A stretch of 64,000 bases of DNA from Bathymodiolus brooksi (Eukaryota; Mollusca; Bivalvia; Mytilida; Modiolidae): assembly GCA_963680875.1 (NCBI GenBank), contig OY804589.1, forward strand, positions 21,534,413 to 21,598,412, read 5' to 3'. Shown piece by piece: positions 38,582 to 50,025 of the stretch. Made by a program: the position numbers and the translations under genes. Each line of letters opens with the position of its first letter. The stretch's first letter is position 1. The notes beneath the pieces were generated by a model. That model did not search any database, had not been told where the DNA came from, and was given only the letters and a program-made list of their open reading frames with translations.

Positions 38582-38633
38582 CAGCGTTTGATGAACAAAC
38601 TTTGAAAACCAGTAATAAAATTAGTCCCAACAT
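38582..38633 (-). CDS. Signal-peptide first coding exon of Ig/TSP1 gene, copy 1
   Basis: The exon reads MLGLILLLVFKVCSSNAG, with ATG at 38633 and a strong donor GTAAGTGG after the first base of the Gly/Val codon (phase 1). A hydrophobic core LGLILLLVF and small residues before the end (SSNA) fit a cleavable signal peptide, so the protein enters the secretory pathway. Phase and position match the Ig1 acceptor at 37095. The start was chosen because it is the only ATG giving a signal peptide joined in frame to Ig1. The exon extends into a 5'UTR of unknown length. Confidence 0.85.
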
Positions 38634-38744
38634 TTTAATATTTTACTCAGTTCTGAGACCTTAACACGGAAGTAGATACCTGTTTGTAATTTAAATTGTT
38701 GTCAACTAGACCGTACAGTTCCACTAAATGTATATACTATATTC
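38634..38744 (-). promoter_or_regulatory. Possible core promoter of the Ig/TSP1 gene
   Basis: On the minus strand a GAATATAGTATATACA stretch (38730-38744) lies about 100 bases upstream of the ATG, at a distance that would fit a TATA-like element and a short 5'UTR. In AT-rich DNA this is weak evidence. Confidence 0.25.
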
Positions 38745-39099
38745 AATTGATTATTTGTTTGCCCTTAAAAAATATTATAACCAGTTTGTTTATTTAATCG
38801 TGTCGCGATCAGGTAATGTTTACGTTTTGTTTCTTTGATGTTGGGTATATCTAATACACTTTCTTTATTGCTTTACTCGGTCAAATGATAAAGCAAAAAT
38901 ATCTGGCTGATACCCCCACCCCCCCCCCCCCCCCTCCCATTTTTGAATGCTTAAGTGTGTATATTTGTTATTTTGTAATAATTTACATTCATAGCAATAT
39001 CACTTTACTCAATGCAACTGACATTTGCTTCATGAATTACAGACTAATTATCTAAAAGCTTTCTTTTTTTCATCTGTTATTACATTTTAATAGAAAGAT
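38745..39099. other. Intergenic, with poly-C tract
   Basis: No gene seen. A run of about 20 C (around 38910-38933, broken once by A) is the only notable feature. Confidence 0.5.
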
Positions 39100-39290
39100 A
39101 GGGGCAGTCGTGGTCGTGATCATATGGTAGTTGAATTTAGAACTACCTTATTACCACTAAAGTTGTGAGTTCGAATCCTTTAATGGCTAGGTCTACTCGA
39201 TACAAAATTATATTCAGTGACTTGCAATAGGTCCGTGGTTAAACACCATAATCCTATCCCTAATAGAAATAAATTGAATAACGTAAATAT
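39100..39290 (+). mobile_element. SINE (family 3)
   Basis: Head GGGGCAGTCGTGGTCGTGATC, B-box region GTGAGTTCGAATCC, and body GTGACTTGCAATAGGTCCG. Relatives are at 57122-57375 (minus) and 63848-64000 (plus). The tail is degraded here (GGTTAAACACC). Confidence 0.75.
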
Positions 39291-39969
39291 ATATTATATG
39301 ATCTTCTATTCAGAAGGAATATGTTGGCTTTTTTTTACTGATTTACTTTGTCAGATACTAGTACGCTGACATCTGTCTAATAGTCAAAAAATCCAATCAT
39401 GTTAAACCCTGTGTCGGACGAATCTGAGCTACAATAAAATCAAGATACTTTTTGTCATTTGGAATGAATTTGTTCTAAACAAAAAAATTGTTCCAAATGA
39501 TAGCCATGAAAATTTGCTATCTCAACAATACTTTAAGAAATACTATTCCAGTTATTCTCCTTTTGCCAAGTTCTGATAAATTAATAGAAGTCTAGAAAAC
39601 AAATACGCCCGCTTGATATAAGGCTTTTCCAGATACAATTTGTGAATGAAATTGGAGTGGGGTGGGGAAAAGAAGAAGTACGTAACGAGATCTAATTTTA
39701 ATCAGATAGATCATCCCCGAAATGAATATATCAATCTCCTGTTCATTTACATCTGGATAAAAATCCATTATTTAATTTATTATAATAGATTTACAAATCT
39801 AAATACATTCAAGTCTAATAAAAGTTATAAATATATAGAGATATATATATTTGAAAACGAATTTAGATAAATTGCTATTATGAAATAGATAATACATTGT
39901 CTGTTTTCCGACATATTCGAACGTAACAAGAAGGTTAGTTATCATAATAAACAAGCTATACATAGTTAC
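39291..39969. other. Intergenic, no gene seen
   Basis: AT-rich sequence. The frame at 39646-39870 has no recognisable domain. Confidence 0.5.
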
Positions 39970-40315
39970 GATGGTGTAATGGTTAGCGTAATCACATCAA
40001 GTGCGTATATCTACGTGGGTAGATCGTGTGTTCGATAGACATGGGGTCAAACCAAAGACTATACAAGTGATATAAACACATAGCGGTAAAGAATAAAGGC
40101 AAAGACTGGTTGGCTCGGAGTCGGTATACTGTGCCCAATGGAGCGACATGTTCTCCGTGCATTGTTGTTCTAATGAATTAGCACTATTAAGATCCAACTC
40201 TGGTGGTCTAGTACAAAGCGAACAGCACCATCTCATAAACAAATTAATATGCTCTTCCCACGATATAGCTGAAATAAAAGTCATTTAAAGTTAAACAACA
40301 TTCACTCATTGACGT
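39970..40315 (+). mobile_element. SINE (family 1), diverged
   Basis: Shares with 5321-5655 the head GATGGTGTAATGGTTAGCGT, B box GTGTGTTCGA, body GACTGGTTGGCTCGGAGTC and GAATTAGCACTA, and tail GATATAGCTGAAATAAAAG...GTTAAACAACA. It lies just outside the duplication boundary at about 40378. Confidence 0.78.
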
Positions 40316-40839
40316 CTTTGAAACGATTCAGTCACAAAATCGGTATATTGGTATAAAAAAAACTACTTAGGTTCAGGGGCGTTTTCTTTTTAAACTTTAT
40401 TGAATTTTAGCTGCAAGCTTGCTATAAGAGTTCTTAATTTGTGATTTATTACTCTTCGTCATTTAAAGTTTTTTTGGATTTTCATTCATTTGGCTTCAAT
40501 CCCCACTGATGAGACATAGGTTGCTGAAATCCGCATATGGTGCAATAATTCAACGTTTCTATGTTCCGAAAATACTGGGTCGATGTCACTGTTGGTGTAT
40601 AGATTATTAGTTCCATGATAACATCACCAGTCCAGTAACTAGCAATTATAAGAAATCGTCATCATATTATATTTTATATGAATTAAAAAAAAATCATTTA
40701 ATGATTTTGTGCTTTAATATCCTTAACAATTTGCTACATTTTTGATTTCTTGCATTAAGATACAAACAACCTTATATCCTTCCTTTGTATCTATGTAATG
40801 TATATAATGCGTATATGAATTTTACATGATCCATCAAAT

Positions 40840-41960
40840 GGAGCTACCTTACTCCTAGTCGTTGTACGAAACAGGTATCACAAAGTTATCAAAGAAAATA
40901 ACCTACCCTCCATCTCTCAAGTGAGTGGTGATCACTAGTGTGAGATTTAGGTATCGAAAGTTATGAATAAAAATAAACTACCTTAAATATCTCAAACTCG
41001 TGGCATATGTATCAGAAAGTAAGCCGTGTAAATTGACTTCTTTACATCTCTCCAGTGAACGGCATAATCATAAGATTTGTATCCATGAAAATAAACTATC
41101 TTGCGTCTCTTCAGTGTATAATATCTATATATATATATAGTTTCAGAAGGTTCCCAATGACAATAAGCAATCATATGTCTCGCCAGTGTGAGTTTCACTA
41201 TTCAGGTAACAACATGTTGTTAGTGAAAACGTACATCTCTCCAGTGTTTCACATAGGTATTAGAAAGTGAAAATAAGCTACTCAAAATGATGCCAGTGTG
41301 TGATTCAGGTAGCGAAATTGTATTCATGAAAATAAGTTACATTGAATCTGTTCATGGTATGACGTAGGTATCAAAGTGTTATCGTGAAAATAAACTACCT
41401 TGCATTACTCATGTGTGTGATATTGGTATAAAAGTAATATTCATGAAAATTAGCTTCCTGGCAATCCTTTATGACATGCTATAGATATAAATCATGATTT
41501 CCCTTAATTCTCTTCATTGGAAGATTATCTATGAAAATAAGCTGCATTATGTATCCGTAGTCTGTGATATTGGTATGAAAGGGTCATCCATGAAAATATG
41601 CTACATGATATTCCTTCATTACATGGTATAAGTATCATAATATTTTCCAAATAAATATGCTACCTTGCACCTTTTCATTTTCTGATATAGTCATCAAAGC
41701 GCTATACATGAAAATAAACTATCCTACAATACCCCCTGCCAATGTTTCATACATGTACCATCAAAATAAGCTGACTTATATCTCACCAGAATGTGATATT
41801 GGTATGGAACGGTTATTCATGAAAATGAACTACCTTACAACTCTCCAAATTGTGATATAAGTATCAAAGTGTTACCCATTCAAATAAGCTACCTTGCATC
41901 TTCCAAGCATGTGGCATTGATATCAGAAAGTTGTCCATGAAAACTAATACAACAGATGTA
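40840..41960. repeat. Degenerate ~60-bp minisatellite, copy 2
   Basis: Counterpart of 490-1520, with the same unit themes and an extra unit or so near 40900-40990 (GTGTGAGATTTAGGTATCG). No coding sense. Confidence 0.7.
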
Positions 41961-42598
41961 ACATCTACTCAATATAGTTAGTAAGTGGAAAGGTTTTTTT
42001 TATTCAGGTATACCTTTCCTATTTGAAGATGCAACCATTTCAGTTCATTTTCGATGGATCTTTCTAACTGTTCTTCATCTTATGGATAAATACATACATC
42101 ATTTACAAATTTTATGTTGTTTTTATCTGTTTGAATTGAAATTTAATCTGACCCATATGAGTGCCGAGTGATTTGTGAGATGGTTGATCATAACTTTTAT
42201 TCTGCAGAGAATATAGACAGATGAAAGCTTTTAAATAAACAGAACAACTGAGATAGTATAGCTCCTTAACCTTGTTTGTGTGTGTATGTGTAAGTGTGTA
42301 TATTTAAATTGTCTAAAGAATCAATAAAACTACACACATACATGAAGTAGGATCTCAAATAAATATCATAAGGACCACAAAAGAGCATAACTTTTCATGT
42401 TGTATTTCAGATTGTCTAATTCTTATTGATCTTGGGTCAACATCTACTACTATTACTAATATCGAAAAAAGATTGCATTTCCAAAACTATCAATGTGTAG
42501 TTGTCTTTTCCCTGATATTTCAACAATCAACAGTCAACCGAGTAATATTGTTTTCTATTAAATCCCCACTACAATAACGTTCGTGGTTACAATTATAT
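41961..42598. other. Duplicated flank, no gene seen
   Basis: Matches 1541-2183 of copy 1. It ends at the insertion point of the recombinase element. Confidence 0.5.
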
Positions 42599-42648
42599 AA
42601 TATTATACTTTACGTTTTTATTTTCCCTGTTTGTCTTTGTTAGCGCAA

Positions 42649-42676
42649 CCGGTCCATATAACGTTATATGGACCGG
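42649..42676. repeat. 28-bp perfect palindrome at element's left end
   Basis: CCGGTCCATATAAC followed directly by GTTATATGGACCGG. The ATG at 42668, first in-frame Met of the recombinase, lies inside the right arm. The half-motif GGTCCATATAAC recurs at the tip of the right-end foldback (45069-45080). Paired arms around a short core are the form of tyrosine-recombinase binding sites, so this is a candidate recognition site. Confidence 0.85.
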
Positions 42677-44117
42677 GACTGGACTGGACCGGACTGCCTC
42701 GTTTTCGATTCGGTTCCGGAACGGTTCCGTAGTTTTCTTTTAAAAATATCGTCTGAAAGGTTCTTTAGCCTAACTGAGGACGAACTGCGGGAAATAACAG
42801 ATGGCAAAGATGCCAAAAGTACTAAAAACTCGACGAAATATGCTGCAAATACCTTCCGGACTTATTTGAGAAATAAGAATTTACAGGAGGACTTTGAAAA
42901 TTGGAGCAAAGCAGATTTGGATTCGCGTCTGCGTTGTTTTATGCAGAAGTAAGAAGTGCCAGTGGTGAGTTATACAAAAGAACTTCACTATTCTCAATAA
43001 GGAATGGAATTAATAGATATTTATCTAAAACTTCGTCCATTAATATAACCAAAGACGCCGAATTTGATGCATCGAATGACATGTTTTTGTCCATGTGTAA
43101 ATATACTGTCAGAGAAGGAAAAGGGTCCGTTGTTCACAAGAATGGTATCGAACATTCTGACATTGCAAAACTATATACGTCTATGGTATTCAGTGTGCAT
43201 ACACCAACTGGTTTGTTAAGCAAAGTATGGTTCGAGTTATGTTTACATTTTTGTCGACGAGGAAGGGAAGATCAGAGAGAATTGACACCACAAATGTTCG
43301 CCATTGAAACTGACAATTTAAGGAAAAGGTATATATGTCAAATAAGGTCAGAAGTAACGAAAAATCACCAAGGTTTGTCTTCTGTTGACACGGATAGTAA
43401 AACAGTGCGAATGTACGAAACCACGACTGACAATTGTCCTGTTAAAAGTTTTGTCAAATACTTGTCAAAGCGACATCCGATGTGTGAAAGTCTTTTCCAG
43501 AGGCCTCGAGATTCATTTAATGATGACGATGACATTTGTTATGAGAGACGTCCTCTCGGTTAACACAAATTAGGAAACATGATGAGTGACTTATCAGTAG
43601 CAGCTGCATTATCAAAAACTTACACTAATCATTGCACTCGGGCAACAGCAATAACAACACTGGACCAAGCAGGATATGAGGCTCATAGAAATGAAGCGTC
43701 AATCAAAAGTTACTCTAGAGACACTTCTACTAATCAAAAGGTGAAATGTCGGAGGCAATAAGTAGCATAATTCCAGTAAATACATGTAATATGCACACAG
43801 TCACAGATTCAAACCCTCATGACCAGCATGTTGATGATGCGCTTCAAGATGATATGGATGAAATTTTAGCACTTACTACATCACAAACAGAAACTATGTT
43901 AGAAGAAATCAACAGCTATGAGACCCAGTCATCTCAGGAAAAGAATGATATTGTTTTGAAGGACATATCGAATTCAGAGAAATGTACCACTACATGTATT
44001 TCTAGTCAGAAATTATGTGAAAAAAAATTGTGCACAAAAAAGTTTGTCAACGTACTGCCCCACCACCACCGATGGTATTTCATAACTGTTCGGTAAATTT
44101 GTATTACAATCAACAGT
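42668..44117 (+). pseudogene. Crypton-like tyrosine recombinase (DUF3504), broken
   Basis: N-terminal part (42668-42952) reads PERFRSFLL ... TYLRNKN, helical, like the core-binding region. After a frame change near 42940, FYAEVRSASGELY and SIRNGINRYL follow, then the catalytic fold with RRGRED (candidate first Arg). A TAA at 43564 interrupts PLG/HKLGNMMS; the same frame continues TNHCTRATA, the HxxR motif, and SIKSYSRDTS, candidate nucleophile Tyr. Another frame change near 43745 leads to an acidic C-terminal region (43746 on) and finally MVFHNCSVNLYYNQQ in yet another frame, ending at about 44117. All catalytic residues survive but the chain does not. Confidence 0.82.
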
Positions 44118-44687
44118 AATTTTCAGTGACTATTTGACAGTGGAGTTGTATTAAGAAAATAATTGATAAAGTGTACCGAAATTTTCTGTTAATGTAATTT
44201 TCTAGATAACTTCGACGATGCTAACATATTTGAAGTTGTGTTACATTTTTGACTTGAAAGACTTAGAAAGATTCACTATTAATAGTGTAATGTTTAAAAC
44301 ATGAAAGTGAAAAGCAAATTTCCTGTGCTTAAAAGTTCAAAATAAAAGTTAACTTTCAAAATATTTTTTTTATTACAATGTGGTTAAACTGGACTGAATC
44401 TCAGTGTGAGCTATTGCCATCATTTTGCAACTGTCACTATCTTTTGAATCTGCAAAGTTTGACCAGTGACATATCAAGGTCATCCTTCATCCATTCATCT
44501 GTATGTTGTCTGTCTGTCCGTCACACTGTTTGATTTTGCCATATTTCTCTAACCCTTCAGTGTATTCCAAAATTTCACATGTCATGATGAAAGGTGACAC
44601 ATTTTCCATCACATATCACAGCAGGTGACATGTATTCCTTGGATCAATCTTGTATGTTTTGTGTTTGTTTTAATGAAGCTATATGTC

Positions 44688-44928
44688 ATTGCAGCAATTT
44701 TTCAGCTAAATCGTGACGACCAGTCTAAGTTGTATTGGTGGATAAAGCAGGAGAGTACTGCCGACCTTGTAACTGTACTTTATCACAAGTCGAGCGCACC
44801 CTATTTTGTAAGAGTACAAAGCGGGTGCGAATTCGTTCTCCATTGGTAATAGGTTACAGTGGTCTGTACAGGTAGAACTACTAGACCACTCGGCTATCCA
44901 GGCCCCTTTATGCTTTGTGTGATAAATT
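44688..44928 (-). mobile_element. SINE (family 4) nested in the recombinase element
   Basis: On the minus strand it begins GGGGCCTGGATAGCCGAGTG, a Leu-tRNA-like head, contains GGGTGCGCTCGACTTGTGA as in 21262-21518, and ends with TTAGCTGAAAAATTGCTGCA. It lies between the recombinase remnant and the foldback. Confidence 0.72.
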
Positions 44929-44974
44929 GTGTCTCAAAAGAAACAAAAGATGATCAATGAAACTAGCTCAAAAA

Positions 44975-45155
44975 GTATAATATAGCAAATAGTTCATGTC
45001 ACTTCGGGTCATATGGCAGTATATGGACCGGTCCGTCACCAAAAAAATATTATATGGACCTCGCTTCGGTCCATATAACATTTTTTTGGTGACGGACCGG
45101 TCTATATACTGCCATATGACCCTCAGTGCCATGAACTATTTGCTAAATATTATAC
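44975..45155. repeat. ~180-bp foldback forming the element's right end
   Basis: Arms of about 87 bases around TCGCTTC near 45061-45067: GTATAATAT...GCAAATAGTTCATG on the left pairs with CATGAACTATTTGC...ATATTATAC on the right, and CATATGGCAGTATAT, GGACCGGTCCGTCACC and GGTCCATATAA are all mirrored. A few mismatches. The right arm's outer edge is exactly the flanking 10-mer. Confidence 0.9.
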
Positions 45156-48100
45156 TGTGTTTGTAAATATTCGTGCAAAACAAAATTCACACGTTGTTGG
45201 GTGTAATATGTATAATGCCATTCAAATACTAGCTGAGCGAATTTTATCTATTTTTTACACTTGTGTTATTGTGTCAAATTGCAAAATATAAATTGTATGT
45301 TCAGATCTTATTAAATCAAAAGACTTCACTATATAGATAGTAACTTATTTCTCAACAGTGTGACACATAATTTAACTTAAGCATGCTTTATTGTCATAAA
45401 ACAACAAAGCGATTCGACACCGGTTATACAAGATAAAGATGCCTTCTCTATATTACACATGCCTATAAAGAACACAATAAGTGTATATATTGCACTGCAA
45501 GTACGAAGAGGGGAAGATATCTAGCTAGTCCTCTAGCCTTCACTTCTTTATTCACTCCTCCAAATAGCGATAAGTCAATATCACTCTGAGGTAGTCTTTG
45601 GCTGAATAACAAAACATATTTTTCATCTTAGCGTTACTCGTCTGTAATATGAATTTCTTTTATGATTCTTCAGATATTCGTGTTTACGTAAATGGCATCA
45701 TTTTGTCTGTGCGTCGGTGATTCTACAATAAAGAAGAAGTAATCAATATTTTCAACTATATTAAGTATAATATCAAGAAAATACTTTCATTGTATTGTTG
45801 CCAGTATCATTTCTGTTTTGATGTCTAACTGTGCTAAGGTTTATTATATATATTAGATAAAGAAAACAACCAATCCATTGGCCAATTGTAATGAGAGTCG
45901 CATGATATAATTTGCACATTTTGTTTCTAAAAATAACAATTTTTTAATACTGTTGCCCGGTGAATAATTCCTCTATTTGCCGGTATGTAACCACCAGCAA
46001 GCCCCTGAGAGAACGCGTGTTATATCACACACACAATACGTAATTACTATAGGCAAACAAAGTAATGGTGGTGTCGAAGGTTTGAAACTCCACTAATGTT
46101 AACGGTAACACAAATATGCGAAGGAGGCGACAACGATATGCTTTACATAACTTATTGGTTACCGGAAGGGATTTTATTTTTGAGACACCCGAAGCATTTA
46201 TTGAAGTATTAGGGAAAGCTTACGTTGATGCGAGGAAAAATTCTAGCATAAATATACATATAATAAACAAAAACAGATTAAACGGAAAACTTGAAATACT
46301 TCATTAGCATAAAATTATAACTTATAATTGATCTCTTCGAAGTTTTTAGTTGCTTAAAAGACACACCATAAAATTACTCTGTTTTATCTCTTCAGCTAAG
46401 AAAACTGAGAAGGTATTTTTTCTATATATCGTATATCAATTTTCGAAGAAAATGCGAATAATAAATAAAAGTCAGGAGAAAATACAAGATAAAACCGTTA
46501 TGTTGTATTGGTTTGTGCATGGACGATCGTGGGTTAAATTCCAGGCTAAAAACAAAGATTATAAAATTGACATTGGTTACAATTCAGCCAATATCGCGGT
46601 AGTAAAGTGTAAATTAAGATATGTGATTGGTTTCTTATGTGTTAGGATGATGTCTCCATGGAACAACTGTTGATTCTGTGTATCAGTAGTATCAATATCA
46701 AAGCTTAATATCTTATCAATAGGTAACGTTTTATCGCCATGACATAGCTAGTAACTGGTTATTTCTCTATAGCCTCCAAGCATCTAATCACCCACACATC
46801 CCAACAGTAATCTAAGTCAATAACTAAGCATATTCAAAAACAGTTTCAGAGGAAGATTGTATAGGTTTGTTACGGGAAATTATCGTTTTCCTATTTTAAT
46901 GAGTTTTTGTGTGATGCACATGGTATTTAATGCTTTAAATGAATAAGTAACAGATATGTAAAAGTTCCATTTTACCACAATCATTCTACATACCTGTATT
47001 CTGTTGTAATCCATTATATATATGTAAATCTGAGTTGGAGGATCTACAAGACAAGACACATAAACACTTTTATACTAAAGTGACATAACTGTTATTTATT
47101 GGAGACAAGTTACTAAATAGTTATTCTTTCTGGCTGTAACTCAACACCTACCAACATGAAAATCATATTTGTGTTCATCTTGCCCAAAATCTCGAATTGA
47201 AAGTTAAACCTCAAGTCACGTCAAAATAATCAAGTATATCTTTACTTAGCAGTTTATCTATCATATCAAAGAAACTATCACTCAACTATAGGTAACACTT
47301 TCATCGTCATCATATGATATCAGGGTTTATCATAACATGAACTATTCTACTATTTATATTGTGACATAGATATCAACTGTTTCTATAACTTAGTATTGAT
47401 CTACGTGTGCAATATGTCTCCCATCATCATTAACACCAATGAATGGTTTTGTGAATCAAAGATACTAGGTATCACAAAACGGTAACAATTGTTCATAGAA
47501 CTTTCTAACACTACTTCGGGTTTGTATTTTATATTTATTTCTGATTGTATCTTTTAAGATCCATTGACCAGTATATTTTCCCACTCTTTCAACAGTATGG
47601 TAATATAGATATAATTTTAAAGTGATAATCTATAGGGTGGGGGTTGACAAAAGAGTGGTTGGTTTTGCTATGATTGGGTATATTGTCGACAACAGCTATA
47701 TGTTCAAATGTATTGGTACATTTCGTTTATCTTGCTCCATAGCGATAATAAACGGAGGAGCAAAAATACCACACCATCAGAACAATTCAAAAATACAATA
47801 GATATATCGTAGACAAAGAGGCAAAAGCGACATTTCTAAAAACACATTCATGTGACTTATCACCTTCCTGCCTTGAAAAGTGGCTGTTGAACTAGCTCCT
47901 TGGGACCAACACCCCTCCCCTCTTAGGGAAATGATACGTTCGAGTAATTGTTTTCCAAATGTGAGTAAAATGCCCACATTCACATTAATAACACAGAAAC
48001 ACACAGTTATTTTAATTTTGTACTTCTAGCTGTTATTTTGTTTGTTGAATGTATTCAGTACTCACCCAGTGTCTCCAGTTGTGTCATAAATTGCACTTTC

Positions 48101-48246
48101 TGCTATAAATAGAAATTAAGCTTTATAAAGTAAATTATGTTTTAAATTCGTTGAATTACGGTTATTATTTACACATTTCAAACCTCTAACTTGTATTGTT
48201 CTCTGACTATTTGGTATTACTATTCTCACTTCTTCATAAAACGGAA
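45156..48246. other. Duplicated flank/intron, no supported gene
   Basis: Matches 2195-5320 of copy 1. The plus-strand open frames 46116-46307 and 46452-46673 correspond to 3161-3292 and 3499-3720. The minus-strand frame paired with 4581-4958 in copy 1 carries stops here. I do not call any as genes. Confidence 0.5.
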
Positions 48247-48597
48247 TGGTGGGGTAATGGTCAGCGTGCTCGTCTCGAGTGCGGTATATCGTGTGTTTGA
48301 AACCCGGTAGGGTCAAACCAAAGATTATTTAATTGGTATATGTTGTTTTTTGCAAATCACGCATCACTAAGGAGAAAGACCAACGACTGGTTGGCTCAGA
48401 ATAATAATAATGTGTTAGAGTGTTAGACATGCCTATCCGCGGACTGTTGTGTCAGTAAACTAGCACTAAGTCCAACAAAGCTAACATCATTATCGTCTCA
48501 TCGAATATGTAACTTGTTCTTGTCATGATATAGCTGTAAATATTTCCCAGTGGCGTTAAGCAACACTCACACACTCACTCACTCTCTTCTTCATAAT
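48247..48597 (+). mobile_element. tRNA-derived SINE (family 1), copy 2 counterpart
   Basis: Orthologous to 5321-5655 by position. Head GGTGGGGTAATGGTCAGCGT, B box GTGTGTTTGAAACCC (one change from consensus), body GACTGGTTGGCTCAGAAT, tail ATATAGCTGTAAATATTTCCC. Confidence 0.8.
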
Positions 48598-49687
48598 CAT
48601 ATCATAATTTTATTATTATGAGTCAGTCAAAACACAGTTATCATTGTCGTAGATTCCGTTGAAATATTTTTTTCTGTTTTCTTCTCCATTTTCCGACATG
48701 AATCTTTCTGATAAGATACGAACTGCAGCATAGTGTTTCAACTATTTGTAGACATGTTTTCAATATGAACTTAATATGTTCTCGTTCTTTATATGCATTT
48801 GGGATATAACTTTACCGGGATGCCATTATTGTGACAAATATTGCCAACCCTGCCGGAGAACCTTAACTCAACATTGGTTTGTATGGGATTCGTGATATTT
48901 GATGTGTTTGACTTGTTTTTATTTTTGTCTGTTTTTGTTTTCGCTTTGTCTTGTTTTTTGTTCTTTATTATTTTGTTTATTTTTTTTAATCAGACCTTCA
49001 CTTTAATATCTGTACGAAATTAAGCATTTGTGTCCTATAAATAAAAGGGAAAACATGCACACGTGTCTCAAATCTTCCATGCATGTTCTTCAATGTGCAT
49101 AACACTACAAATAACATATGGACTGTTTATGTAATAAATGTTGATTTTGAATGCATACACATATATTTGGGTCAGATATGGTCAATAAAATATTGAGTTG
49201 AGTGTTGAAATGAACTTTTAAAACAGATAGAGTTAAAAGTGATAATCTCATATAATGTGACATTACATGTTCATCGTAGTCGACTTATATGGTAGAGCTT
49301 ACATATACATGTACTAGTACTTTCCCCTTATGATATATTAACTAATTGACCAATCCGAGCTTAGAGCATATACTGAAGCAGTCGTTTTAAACGAAAAAGG
49401 ACCAGTTCGCTTTGTTGTAGTTTGGATTTTTTTTTAAATGTAATGGCATAAATATTCTTGGTAATTGAAGTTCAATATGCATTTATTTAGTAAGGATTAT
49501 CTTAAGCCCAAATGTTAAACATCCCATGATATTCTTACAGAACGCAGAATAATCGTGTACCTTTCAGAAAATTGCATAGAAGTCTTGCTGTACATGTATT
49601 TTTGCTTCCAATTCTCCGATATCACCCAGAATATGACCAGCCCCGGATTATTAGATATGAGTAATCGTCCTTGTTTCGTCAGTTCAC
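48598..49687. other. Intron/flank, no gene seen
   Basis: Matches 5656-6955 of copy 1, with a T-rich run at 48900-48990 and a shorter central part. Confidence 0.5.
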
Positions 49688-49893
49688 TCATGTATCTATT
49701 TAGATCTATGCATATTCAATCTATTTAGATCTATGCATTTTCATTCTATTTAGATCTATGCATTTTCATTCTATTTAGATCTACCCATATTCAATTTATT
49801 TAGAACTTTGCATATTCAATCTATTTAGATCTATGCATATTCAATCTATTTATATCTATGCATATTCAATCTATTTAGATCTATGTATATTCA
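49688..49893. repeat. 25-bp tandem repeat beside TM exon donor, copy 2
   Basis: About eight units of CTATTTAGATCTATGCATATTCAAT variants, ending a few bases from the TM-exon donor. Copy 1 has about four. Confidence 0.88.
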
Positions 49894-49896
49894 TAC

Positions 49897-50025
49897 CTGG
49901 TTTTCTATGTCTAGATCGCTTCAAAATATAAATAGATACAATAAGTAATCCTACAACCACAGCTGTTGATCCAATGCCAGCTCCAATGCCAATTGTTGCC
50001 GAACTGTTGTCATCTTCGTATCCTA
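49897..50025 (-). CDS. Transmembrane exon, copy 2 receptor gene
   Basis: A 129-bp phase-1 exon with intact acceptor (...CTTACAG) and donor (GTATGAAT). It encodes the juxtamembrane EDDNSS, a hydrophobic span and the basic LKRSRHRKPG. Changes against copy 1 (Y for S near the start, S for F in the span, S/H for Y/L in the basic part) keep the anchor. The open frame and conserved splice sites suggest that copy 2 is not simply a dead fragment. Confidence 0.82.

Larger units (their letters stand above)
42609..45155 (+). mobile_element. Crypton-like tyrosine-recombinase element
   Basis: A roughly 2.5-kb insertion in copy 2: copy 1 reads straight through AATTATATAATATTATTCTG (2181-2200). In copy 2 the 10-mer AATATTATAC flanks the insert (42599-42608 and 45146-45155). 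The insert encodes a DUF3504-type tyrosine recombinase (decayed), has a 28-bp palindrome near its left end, a SINE inside its right half, and a roughly 180-bp foldback forming its right end. Cryptons are DNA transposons that encode a tyrosine recombinase; several vertebrate DUF3504 genes derive from them. Whether the flanking 10-mer is a true duplication or a recombination core is open. Confidence 0.8.

Noticed and set aside
7065..38633. Naming the receptor gene UNC5 or hemicentin
   Set aside because: Ig plus TSP1 plus TM is suggestive, but domain counts differ, no ZU5/death or nidogen/EGF exon is visible, and the sequences are too generic to assign orthology.
43746..44096. Separate acidic protein gene
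   Set aside because: It continues directly from the recombinase after a frame change and ends with the recombinase C-terminal motif in a third frame, so it is part of the same broken gene.
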